Shown in pieces: positions 46,962 to 54,748 of a DNA stretch of 64,000 nt (position 1 is the stretch's first letter; the number at the start of each line of letters is the position of its first letter). Origin of the DNA: Candidatus Ferrigenium altingense (GTDB lineage Bacteria > Pseudomonadota > Gammaproteobacteria > Burkholderiales > Gallionellaceae); the NCBI GenBank assembly GCA_020621985.1, contig JAHRYS010000003.1, forward strand, positions 310,001 through 374,000. The letters run 5' to 3'. A program made the translations under genes and the position numbers. The notes under the pieces were generated by a model. The model did not search any database, had not been told where the DNA came from, and saw only the letters and a list, made by a program, of their open reading frames with translations.

Positions 46962-48470
46962 ATGACAACTATCCGCCAAGAAGACCTGATCGCCAGCGTC
47001 GCCGACGCATTGCAATACATTTCCTACTACCATCCGCTCGATTACATCAAGGCGCTCGGCAAGGCCTACGAGCGCGAGCAGTCGCCTGCGGCGCGCGACG
47101 CCATCGCGCAGATCCTCACCAACTCGCGCATGAGCGCGCAGGGGCACCGGCCGATCTGCCAGGATACCGGCATCGTCGCGGCGTTCGTCAAGGTCGGCAT
47201 GGAGGTGCGCTGGGATGATGCGACCATGGGCGTGAGCGACATGGTCAACGAAGGGGTGCGCCGCGCTTACACGAATTCGGACAACATGCTGCGCGCCTCG
47301 GTGCTGTCAGACCCGGCCGGTGCGCGCAAGAACACCCGCGACAACACGCCGGCGGTGATCCATTACGAGATCGTCCCCGGCGACAAGGTCGAGGTGACGC
47401 TCGCGGCCAAAGGCGGCGGCTCGGAAAATAAATCCAAATTCACCGTCCTCAATCCCTCGGACAGTCTGGTCGACTGGGTGCTGGAGACCGTCCCCGAAAT
47501 GGGCGCAGGCTGGTGCCCGCCGGGCATGCTCGGCATCGGCATCGGCGGCACGGCGGAGAAGGCGATGCTGCTCGCCAAGGAAGCGCTGATGGAGCCGATC
47601 GACATCCATGAACTGCAAGCGCGCGGCGCAAGCAACCGCGTGGAGGAGCTGCGTCTGGAGCTGTACGAGAAGGTCAATGCGCTGGGCATCGGCGCGCAGG
47701 GGCTGGGCGGCCTCACCACCGTGCTGGACGTCAAGATACTGGACTACCCGACCCATGCCGCCGGGTTGCCGGTCGCGATGATTCCCAACTGCGCCGCCAC
47801 CCGCCACATCCACTTCACGCTCGACGGTAGCGGCCCGGCCGCGCTGGTTCCGCCCTCGCTGGACGAATGGCCGAAGGTCGAATGGAAAGCCTCCGCCGAC
47901 TCGCGCCGCGTCAACCTCGACACGGTCACGCGCGCAGAGATTGCCACTTGGAAACCGGGCGAGACGCTGCTGCTGTCCGGCAAGCTGCTCACCGGGCGCG
48001 ATGCCGCGCACAAGCGCATCGCCGAGATGCTGGCGCGCGGCGAAACCTTGCCGGTGGATTTCACCGGACGCTTCATCTACTACGTCGGCCCGGTCGATCC
48101 GGTGCGCGACGAAGTGGTCGGCCCCGCCGGCCCGACCACCGCGACGCGCATGGATAAATTCACCGACCTGATGCTGGAAAAAACCGGGCTGATCGGCATG
48201 GTCGGCAAGGCCGAGCGCGGCCCGGAAACGATTGCGAGCATCAAGCAGCACAAGGCGGTTTATCTGATGGCGGTCGGCGGCGCGGCCTATCTGGTCTCCA
48301 AGGCGATCAAGGCGGCCAGGGTGCTGGCCTTTGCCGACCTGGGGATGGAAGCTATCTACGAATTCACCGTGCAGGATATGCCGGTCACCGTGGCGGTGGA
48401 CAGCAACGGCGTATCAGTGCATGAAACCGGCCCGGCGGAATGGCGTATGAAGATCAGCAAGATTTCCTAG
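46962..48470 (+). CDS. fumA: class I (Fe-S) fumarate hydratase
   Basis: 502 residues from ATG 46962. Interconverts fumarate and malate with an oxygen-sensitive 4Fe-4S cluster. GHRPICQDTGIVAAFVKVG (first cluster Cys), KGGGSENKSKF, IGIGGTAEKAMLLAKEAL and MIPNCAATRHIHFTLDGSGP (second cluster Cys) are class I motifs; the C-terminal beta domain (GRFIYYVGPVDPVRDEVVGP, then AGPTTATRMDKF) is fused, as in single-chain enzymes. This supplies the fumarase step between Sdh and Mdh; it lies 8 kb from either carbon block, on the far side of the accessory island. Confidence 0.96.
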   Translation: MTTIRQEDLIASVADALQYISYYHPLDYIKALGKAYEREQSPAARDAIAQILTNSRMSAQGHRPICQDTGIVAAFVKVGMEVRWDDATMGVSDMVNEGVRRAYTNSDNMLRASVLSDPAGARKNTRDNTPAVIHYEIVPGDKVEVTLAAKGGGSENKSKFTVLNPSDSLVDWVLETVPEMGAGWCPPGMLGIGIGGTAEKAMLLAKEALMEPIDIHELQARGASNRVEELRLELYEKVNALGIGAQGLGGLTTVLDVKILDYPTHAAGLPVAMIPNCAATRHIHFTLDGSGPAALVPPSLDEWPKVEWKASADSRRVNLDTVTRAEIATWKPGETLLLSGKLLTGRDAAHKRIAEMLARGETLPVDFTGRFIYYVGPVDPVRDEVVGPAGPTTATRMDKFTDLMLEKTGLIGMVGKAERGPETIASIKQHKAVYLMAVGGAAYLVSKAIKAARVLAFADLGMEAIYEFTVQDMPVTVAVDSNGVSVHETGPAEWRMKISKIS

Positions 48471-48522
48471 CGCCGCGCAGGATTCGCGCGCGGTGAGGGG
48501 TGGATTGCCTGCACCATTCCGG

Positions 48523-49234
48523 CTAAAACCGCTCATGCGGCATCAAATAACGCCATTGTCCGGGCGGCAATTTACCCATCGACACACGCCCGATCCGGAG
48601 CCGTTTCATGGTCAGCACCTGTAGCCCGACACGCTTGCACACATGTGCGATCTGGCCGGGCTGCACACCCTTGAGGGCGAAGCGCAGCCGGGTTTCGTTC
48701 TGCCAGCTGACCTTGACCGGCGGCAGCGCCCGGCCATTAAAACTGAGTCCGTGATTGAGCAGCTTGATCCCATCGAGGGGCAATTCGCCGGCGACCTCCA
48801 CCACATATTCCTGCTCGAGCGTGGCGGCATCGTCCTTCAGCTTGCGCGCCACATGCCAGTCCTGGGTAAACACCAGCAGGCCGGACGCATTCCTCTCCAG
48901 CGGTATGCCTTGCGTCAGCCGGACAAAGTGTTGCTTGAGCAGGTGGATGCCGGAAGGATCGTCAGCCGCGCGCGCGTCGGCGCAAATCAGCTGCTGCGCG
49001 GCATTGGCATCCATGCCCGGCGGCAGGTGAAACAAAATGGTTGCCGGCTCAACCGGCGTGAGGCTCGCTTCGGTGTGGAGCTCGACTTTCTGCTGCGATA
49101 CCATGAACTGCGGCTCTTCCACCACCTGCCCATCAACCGTTACCCAGCCGCCAGCGATATAAAGTTCGGCCTCGCGGCGAGAGCAGGGGACGGATTCGGC
49201 AAGGCGTTTTGCGAGGCGGACGGGGGGTGGTCAT
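48523..49234 (-). pseudogene. RsuA/RluF-type pseudouridine synthase homologue, frameshifted near the 5' end and with altered catalytic motif
   Basis: The frame ending at 48523 contains a complete RsuA-like catalytic fold and, upstream, an S4 RNA-binding domain (RLAKRLAESVPCSRREAELY, IAGGWVTVDGQVVEEPQ). That S4 frame has no start codon; the only nearby ATG (49234-49232) is in another frame. Removing one base from the C6 run (plus-strand G's at 49222-49227) would join them as MTTPVRLAKRLAES. Without this, translation would start at a GTG near 49125 and lose the S4 domain. The catalytic motif, normally GRLD, reads IPLERNASGLLVFTQD, so the catalytic Asp is Glu. Either a sequencing error, phase variation or a decayed gene. 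Confidence 0.72.
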
Positions 49235-49307
49235 GGGAGGTGCGTCTCGGAATCAAGGAGCCGCATTGTAAACGCTCAAGTCCGGCGATCCCCTGTAAAA
49301 TGAAAAC

Positions 49308-49544
49308 ATGAACGCCATTAAAAAACCAGCAAATCCTTCCAGTCTGGACGGCATCACCCTCGAAGCTATCGTCACACAACTATCCGAGAACATGGGCTGG
49401 GAAGCGATGGCTGCCGCTATTCCAGTGCGCTGCTTCACTCACGATCCCAGCATCAAATCCAGCCTGAAGTTTTTGCGCAGAACACCGTGGGCGCGCAAGA
49501 AGGTGGAGCAGTTGTATCTGCAACAAGCTCAAGCCCCCCGTTAA
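49308..49544 (+). CDS. VF530-family DNA-binding protein
   Basis: 78 residues. LDGITLEAIVTQLSENMGWE, then VRCFTHDPSIKSSLKFLRRT and PWARKKVEQLYL are the hallmark of the small VF530/DUF2132 family, whose founding member has a helical DNA-binding fold. It diverges from the pseudouridine synthase homologue. Regulatory role is unknown. Confidence 0.9.
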   Translation: MNAIKKPANPSSLDGITLEAIVTQLSENMGWEAMAAAIPVRCFTHDPSIKSSLKFLRRTPWARKKVEQLYLQQAQAPR

Positions 49545-49554
49545 ATTTGATTCT

Positions 49555-49726
49555 TCATGCAGGGATAGCTGGCTGTTGCGACGGGCCGCACTCGGCCACT
49601 AAAGCGAACCCCTCTACCGGACGCAGTCCATATTCGCCGATCAGGTCTTCTGGCTTCTGATAACCGGCCAATAGTTGGCTAACTATATCCGGCGAAGGGA
49701 CTTCCTGTGTTGCGGCAGTTTCCTGC
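49555..49726 (-). pseudogene. remnant of an IS256-type transposase N-terminus
   Basis: The minus-strand frame reads PSPDIVSQLLAGYQKPEDLI then GEYGLRPVEG and stops at 49555. LLA(G/N)YQKPEDLIGExGL is the N-terminal signature I recall for IS256-family transposases; the continuation is scrambled and there is no start. No terminal repeats seen. This remnant fills half of the 315-base gap before 49860; the rest holds nothing recognisable. Confidence 0.5.
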
Positions 49727-49859
49727 CAAATGACCGTTCACGCAAAAATTCCTACACCTTCGCTTTAGTTGATCAACTTTACGCCAAAAAGGTAACCATC
49801 TGCTGCATAATTTAGGCGGCTTACACACCCATTAAAATCGGACTTTACGTTAAAAACGC

Positions 49860-51170
49860 ATGAGCGAATCTTCCCAGCAAGCTGTATCGATCCTGGTGGT
49901 AGAGGACGACCCCGGTGATTTTGGATTGGTCCGGGCGTACATGCGCTTGGCTGAACTTGGCATCAGCGGTGACAAAAAACCGGTGGCTTGGGCGAAAACG
50001 CTGGCCGAGGGTATCTCTGCAGCCAAGAGCGACAAGCCTGATATCGTGTTGCTCGATTTGTCGCTTCCCGATTCGACGGGGCTGGGCACGGTGCAGGCAA
50101 TGCGCGCCGCCTTGCCCGGTGTGCCCATCGTGGTGCTGACCGGATACGATAACAATGCCCTCGCTACCGCCGCCTTGCAATCCGGCGCTCAGGATTATCT
50201 GGTCAAGGGGCAGTTTGATCACGATGCGCTGGGCCGCACGGTTCGTCATGCACTGGTGCGTAGCATATTGGAACTGCAACTCAAAGAAAGTGTGCAGCGC
50301 TTGGAATTAGCCTTGTCAGGTGGCGATCTTGGCGCATGGGACTGGCATCTGCCCGGCGACAACGTCACCTTCAATGAACGCTGGTGCGAAATGCTGGGCT
50401 ACACACTCAACGAAATCGAGCCCGTTGTTTCTAGTTGGAAGAAACTGGTGCATCCTGATGATTGGACTGTCATCAATGCCGCGCTGGAACCGCACCTGAA
50501 AAATGAATCGCAGATGTATGAAGCCGAGTACAGGATGCGCCACAAAGACGGGCGCTGGGTATGGGTGCTGGATCGGGGTAAGGTGGTAGAGTGGAACGAC
50601 GATGGCCAGCCACTGCGTATGGCTGGCACTTGCCTGGATATCACCAGACAAAAACAGGCTGAACAGATATTGCTTGATTCACGCAACCACCTGAAAGAAC
50701 AAGTTGGAAAAATGGCATCACAGTTGAAAGAACTCCGGGATGAATTTGAAGACGTCAATACGACGCTAAGGGTCCTGCTTAATAACAGGGACAAGGACAA
50801 ATCGGCCGCCCAAGATGCGATGGTGCGTGAGATGAGTCAGGAGGTTGCACCATTCCTGTTGAAACTTAAAAAAAGCATCAGAGATCACAAGCAAGCCCGC
50901 TTGCTTGATGTTATAGAGAACAACCTGCAACAATTGGCTTCTTCGTATGGCAACACGAATGCCTGCACATTGCTCTTCTGGCAGTTGACGCCGGTCGAGA
51001 TACAGGTGGCATCCATGATCAAGCAGGGGCTGTCTACCAAGGATATCGCCACGGCCTTGTCCCTCTCTCCGGAAACCATTAATGTTCACCGGAAGCATAT
51101 CCGAAAAAAACTCGGCCTATCCAGTAAAGCGGACAACCTTCGCAGCCATCTAACGTCGTTGCCCGGCTGA
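49860..51170 (+). CDS. REC-PAS-LuxR hybrid response regulator
   Basis: 436 residues. Receiver domain 1-130 (ILVVEDDPGDFGLVRAYMRL; phospho-Asp66 in IVLLDLSLPDSTGL; VVLTGYDN; DYLVKGQ). PAS domain about 145-270 (SGGDLGAWDWHLPGDNVTFN, HKDGRWVWVLDRGKVVEW, AGTCLDITRQKQAEQ). Coiled coil about 270-310, then a LuxR HTH at the end (LTPVEIQVASMIKQGLSTKD, IATALSLSPETINVHRKHIR). Receiver-first order is unusual for a DNA-binding regulator with PAS. It may have worked with the sensor-like gene that follows, which is now truncated. Confidence 0.9.
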   Translation: MSESSQQAVSILVVEDDPGDFGLVRAYMRLAELGISGDKKPVAWAKTLAEGISAAKSDKPDIVLLDLSLPDSTGLGTVQAMRAALPGVPIVVLTGYDNNALATAALQSGAQDYLVKGQFDHDALGRTVRHALVRSILELQLKESVQRLELALSGGDLGAWDWHLPGDNVTFNERWCEMLGYTLNEIEPVVSSWKKLVHPDDWTVINAALEPHLKNESQMYEAEYRMRHKDGRWVWVLDRGKVVEWNDDGQPLRMAGTCLDITRQKQAEQILLDSRNHLKEQVGKMASQLKELRDEFEDVNTTLRVLLNNRDKDKSAAQDAMVREMSQEVAPFLLKLKKSIRDHKQARLLDVIENNLQQLASSYGNTNACTLLFWQLTPVEIQVASMIKQGLSTKDIATALSLSPETINVHRKHIRKKLGLSSKADNLRSHLTSLPG

Positions 51171-51314
51171 TCGAAAAGTATTTTGCTTAGCTATTTGCAA
51201 TGGTTATTTTCATAACCATTTACTTACCTATTCAATCACGATTCTAAATGCTTGTCCCTTTACTTTCACTGCATTAAGGTGTCTGCGCGTAATGCCCAAT
51301 GAAAATATTTGAAT

Positions 51315-52154
51315 ATGGTTAGTAATTTAAGGTTTGAGGGAATCAAGGTAACCCGCGCGTTACTGGCGCTGGCCTGTCTGTTGGGGATGGCAATACCCAT
51401 CGTATCGGCTTACGCCGCCGAGCCGGTGAAAATCGGCGTGCTTTCCTTCCGCCCAAAACCGCAAACCTTGACGCAATGGCAGCCGTTGGCAGCCGTACTC
51501 AAGCAAGCCATGCCGGAGCACGATTTCATCGTCAAGGAGCTCCCTTATTCCGACTTGGAGATGGATGTCGCCGCCCGCCAACTGGATTTTGTGATCACCA
51601 ATCCGGCGCATTATATTCTGCTGGCCAAACGCAACGGGTTGTCGGCGCCGCTCGCCACATTGGCGGCAGATGCGCAAGGCAAGGCCGTCACCGTATCCGG
51701 CGGCGTCATCTTCAGCCGCGCGGGGCAAGCGAAAATCAACAGCTTGGCCGATTTACGCGGCAAGACTATTGCCGCCACCGGTACTGGCTCGGTGGGCGGC
51801 TATCAGGCACAAGCGTATGAATTGAAGCAGGCAGGTATTCGCCTGCCGCAAGACGCCAAACTGTTGATTACCGGGACGCCGCACGACAACGCAGTCGAGG
51901 CGGTGCTGGCCGGTCGCGCCGACGCGGGTTTTGTGCATACTGGCGCGCTGGAGGCCATGGCACACGAAGGCAAGCTGGATATGGCGCAACTCAAGATTAT
52001 CAACCGCCAAAATCTGCCCGGATTTTCGGCGCAAGCCTCCACCCGGCTCTACCCGCAATGGCCGTTTGCCGCCCTGCCGCATGTCGACGAAAACCTCTCC
52101 CGCCATGTTGCTACCGCACTCTTCCTGCTGGAAGATAACTCCGTCGCCGCCTGA
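51315..52154 (+). pseudogene. PhnD-type periplasmic binding protein/sensor, truncated by the IS element
   Basis: ATG 51315 begins a signal peptide (RALLALACLLGMAIPIVSAY). The rest is a PhnD/TauA-type binding fold: VKIGVLSFRPKPQTLTQWQP, DFVITNPAHYILLAKRNG, LADLRGKTIAATGTGSVGGY and VLAGRADAGFVHTGALEAM. The frame stops at TGA 52152-52154, which are the first three bases of the IS terminal repeat, so the native 3' part is gone. Proteins with this domain and such an N-terminus often continue into a histidine kinase, which would fit the REC-PAS-LuxR gene upstream. Confidence 0.8.
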
Positions 52155-52190
52155 CCTTGCCCCTGTAATCCGTATCTCTTAACACGCTCA

Positions 52191-53087
52191 TTATGCGGCA
52201 TCCTTCAACTGTGCCGCCAACCAGTTTTTCTCGAACTGCATCGGACTGATATAGCCCAGTGTCGAGTGCAGCCTTCTGTGGTTGTAGTACGTCAGCCAGT
52301 CAATCACCTCGTCCATCGCCTGGCGCCGTGTTTCAAACCGCATGCCGTACAACCGTCCCACCTTCAATGACCCCCACAAGCTTTCCGTTGGCGCGTTGTC
52401 CCAGCAGTTCCCTTTGCGGCTCATTGAGCTTTGCATGCCGTATTCAACCAGCGTTTGCTGGAATGTGTGGCTGCAATACTGACTACCCCGATCCGAGTGG
52501 AAGATCAGCCCGGGCTCCGGTCGTCTCCTGAACCATGCCATCCTGAGCGCATCCGTCACCAAGCGGGTCTGCATGTGGGCTTGCATGCTCCAGCCGACTA
52601 CCTGACGGCTGTACAGATCAAGGACGATAGCCAGATACAACCAGCCTTCATCGGTCTGGATATAGGTGATGTCGCTAGTCCATACACAGTCGGGCGTATC
52701 AGGCTGGAAGTTGCGATTGAGCAAGTTCGGCGCGATCGGCAGGTTATGCTTGCTGTCGGTGGTAACAACAAATTTACGCTTTCCTCGTGCCTTGATGCCG
52801 TGTTCCTTCATGAGCCGCCGAACCCGTTCTTTCCAGACACGCACACCACTGGCACGGAGTTCTTGCCAGATTCGCGGCCAGCCGTATTCGCCTTTGCTGG
52901 CGGCATGCGCTGCCTTGATGTGAACCAGCAGGGCTTCATCATTGATGCGCTTGCCAGGCGTCGCGGGGTGTCCAGAACCTTTGCGACGCTGATACTCAAA
53001 GTATCCGCTCGCGCTGACGTTCAGCACTTCGCATTGCAGGGTGATCGGCCAACGATTTTTATGCCGCTCAATCCAGGCGTACTTCAC
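52191..53087 (-). CDS. IS3-family transposase OrfB (DDE catalytic part)
   Basis: Integrase-type DDE domain: VWTSDITYIQTDEGWLYLAI, then FHSDRGSQYCS and RKGNCWDNAPTESLWGSLK supply D, D and E. The N-terminal HTH_21 part (GEYGWPRIWQELRASGVRVW) is present. A GTG at 53087 allows separate translation, but expression normally occurs as OrfAB by -1 slippage at the A7 run on the transposase strand (plus-strand T's at 53117-53123). Complete, so the element may be active. Confidence 0.93.
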   Translation of the reverse strand: MKYAWIERHKNRWPITLQCEVLNVSASGYFEYQRRKGSGHPATPGKRINDEALLVHIKAAHAASKGEYGWPRIWQELRASGVRVWKERVRRLMKEHGIKARGKRKFVVTTDSKHNLPIAPNLLNRNFQPDTPDCVWTSDITYIQTDEGWLYLAIVLDLYSRQVVGWSMQAHMQTRLVTDALRMAWFRRRPEPGLIFHSDRGSQYCSHTFQQTLVEYGMQSSMSRKGNCWDNAPTESLWGSLKVGRLYGMRFETRRQAMDEVIDWLTYYNHRRLHSTLGYISPMQFEKNWLAAQLKDAA

Positions 53088-53383
53088 GCTGACTCCCGCG
53101 CAAAGTACGCCGTCGCTTTTTTTAGGATGTCGCGCTCCATCTTGACCCGCGCAAGTTCTGCTCTCAAGCGCGCCAGCTCCATTTGCTCTGCGCTCACCGG
53201 CTTGGCACCTGCACCGGCCAGCTTCCCTTTTGCCGCCTGCCTGACCCAATTCTCCAATGTCTGCTTCGGAATACCCAGCACTTTGGCTGTCATCAAACAT
53301 GCCTGGCCGCCCTGAACCAATCGCACCGCCTCCAGCTTGTACTCCAGTGTGTATGCCGCTCTCTTGCTTTTTTCTGCCGTCAT
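53084..53383 (-). CDS. IS3-family transposase OrfA (HTH part)
   Basis: 99 residues: KRAAYTLEYKLEAVRLVQGG, then MTAKVLGIPKQTLENWVRQA is the helix-turn-helix for end binding, followed by a Leu-zipper-like stretch (MELARLRAELARVKMERDIL). AAGGAG lies upstream of ATG 53383. CTAAAAAAAGCG near its end is the slippery site for making the OrfAB fusion. Confidence 0.93.
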   Translation of the reverse strand: MTAEKSKRAAYTLEYKLEAVRLVQGGQACLMTAKVLGIPKQTLENWVRQAAKGKLAGAGAKPVSAEQMELARLRAELARVKMERDILKKATAYFARESA

Positions 53384-53448
53384 TTTTACGTCTCCTTAAC
53401 TTGAAATCTACCATAAGTTAAGAAATACGTTTTTCGGGGGCAAGGTCA

Positions 53449-53672
53449 TTTTGCTTTCAGTAAGCAGTTTGTTGCTGGAAGAAATGACATTCCATATTTA
53501 TTCGCACCACAGGCATCTGCTGTTGTTGTTATTGATCGTGCTGCTGGAGAATTTCGGCTACCGGCAGATTAATTCATGGTGGCGGTTTATTGGCATAGTG
53601 CGCTGGTTACGCGGCGGCAAAGCGAAATGGGGAGACATGAAAAGAACCGGTGCGTGGCAGCAACCCCGCTAA
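53449..53672 (+). pseudogene. 3' end of a family-2 membrane glycosyltransferase
   Basis: The frame is open from the IS edge and reads SSLLLEEMTFHIYSHHRHLL, a hydrophobic segment, then ENFGYRQINSWWRFIGIVRW and GGKAKWGDMKRTG before the stop at 53672. The FGYRQ(L/I)N-W-W-R ... W-x-x-M-x-R-x-G ending is that of PgaC/cellulose-synthase-like glycosyltransferases. The catalytic part is missing, so this is a remnant left by the IS-associated rearrangement. Confidence 0.72.
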
Positions 53673-53744
53673 TTTTTCAAAATGGCGCGGTGTACTGCAC
53701 TAGCTAAAGGTGTGGATGATTTCCACAGTTACCGCATTGCCGTT

Positions 53745-53843
53745 TCACTGATTGCCCAACGCAGGGTCTATCTTGGCAACTAGGGTGGCACGGTCGAAAG
53801 TTTTTACCAAGAAGTCCACCGCGCCAGCCTTCAAACTCAACAT
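53745..53843 (-). pseudogene. fragment of a response-regulator receiver domain
   Basis: The minus-strand frame reads MLSLKAGAVDFLVKTFDRAT then LVAKIDPALGNQ and stops at 53745. LKAGAVDFLVKPF is the conserved end of FixJ-type receiver domains, here with Pro changed to Thr. No phosphoacceptor part or output domain remains. Decayed debris within the 358-base gap 53673-54030, which holds nothing else recognisable. Confidence 0.55.
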
Positions 53844-54030
53844 GGTCTGCGAGTGCAGCGAGCAATAACGTGCCAATTGTGGTTAGGCGATGCCATCGCC
53901 CATTCTGCTTATGGCTTTTATTATTTTCCGCAGGGCGCTGTCCTTGTCATAGCGCATTCGGTACCGATAACTGGCGCTACGGGTGACAAGCGGTAAAATC
54001 CCGTCTTCTGCCGACTCCTGACATGCCACC

Positions 54031-54579
54031 ATGCGCCCGAAACTGCCGCCAAATTACCTTGCCGGTTACCCTGTAGCACTGGTCGAGCAAGTGCAGCGGC
54101 TGATCGAACAAGGCCTGCTGGCCGAAATGCTGCTGAAGAAGTATCCGCTCGCGCATACGGTGCGCACCGACAAGGCGCTCTATGACTATGTGCTGGAATG
54201 CAAGGGCAGGTATCTGCGCAACGCCGGTTCACTGAGCAAGGTGACGTTCGATGGCAAGCTGCACGTCATTCGGAATGCGCTGGGCACGCACACCAGCGTC
54301 TCGCGGGTGCAGGGCGCAAAACTCAAATCCAAAAGTGAGATCCGCATCGCGACGGTGTTCAGGGAGATGCCGCCGGAATTTTTGCGCATGATCGTGGTTC
54401 ACGAACTGGCGCACATCAAGGAGCGCGAGCACGACAAGGCCTTCTATCAACTGTGCCTGCATATGGAGCCCGATTATCACCAGTTGGAGTTTGACCTGCG
54501 GGCTTATCTCAGCTATCTGGACGCGGCTGGGCTGCCGCTGTGGCGGGCTGTCGACGCGGCTACGCCCTTGGGTGAGTAG
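54031..54579 (+). CDS. YgjP-like zinc metallopeptidase-fold protein
   Basis: 182 residues. MIVVHELAHIKEREHDKAFY gives the zinc motif HELAH-x5-H and LCLHMEPDYHQLEFDLRAYL is the family ending of the YgjP/DUF45 (WLM-like) group. The N-terminal region is less conserved. Some members have reported nucleotide-pyrophosphatase rather than protease activity, so the substrate is open. No strong ribosome site before ATG 54031. Stands alone, facing dbpA. Confidence 0.82.
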   Translation: MRPKLPPNYLAGYPVALVEQVQRLIEQGLLAEMLLKKYPLAHTVRTDKALYDYVLECKGRYLRNAGSLSKVTFDGKLHVIRNALGTHTSVSRVQGAKLKSKSEIRIATVFREMPPEFLRMIVVHELAHIKEREHDKAFYQLCLHMEPDYHQLEFDLRAYLSYLDAAGLPLWRAVDAATPLGE

Positions 54580-54748
54580 TAGGCCGGATGTGGCCGCAGG
54601 CCGTTATCTGCCGAATGAAAAATGTGCGAGGCACACATACGGCGGATAGCTTTGCATAGCCATCTGACTAAGCGATCAAACAACGCTCGCTAAGTCATTG
54701 GTTAACGCTACGCTCATCCGCCCTACGCGGGGTGGAGGTAAATCAATC

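Larger units (their letters stand above)
52152..53448 (-). mobile_element. IS3-family insertion sequence
   Basis: 1,297 bp. Terminal inverted repeats TGACCTTGCCCC...CGTAT(C/T)TCTTAAC at 52152-52183 and, inverted, 53417-53448; 12 identical bases at each tip. It carries orfA and orfB with a frameshift site. The bases just outside (GCC before, TTT after) do not match, so there is no target duplication. The two flanks belong to different broken genes. Confidence 0.93.
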
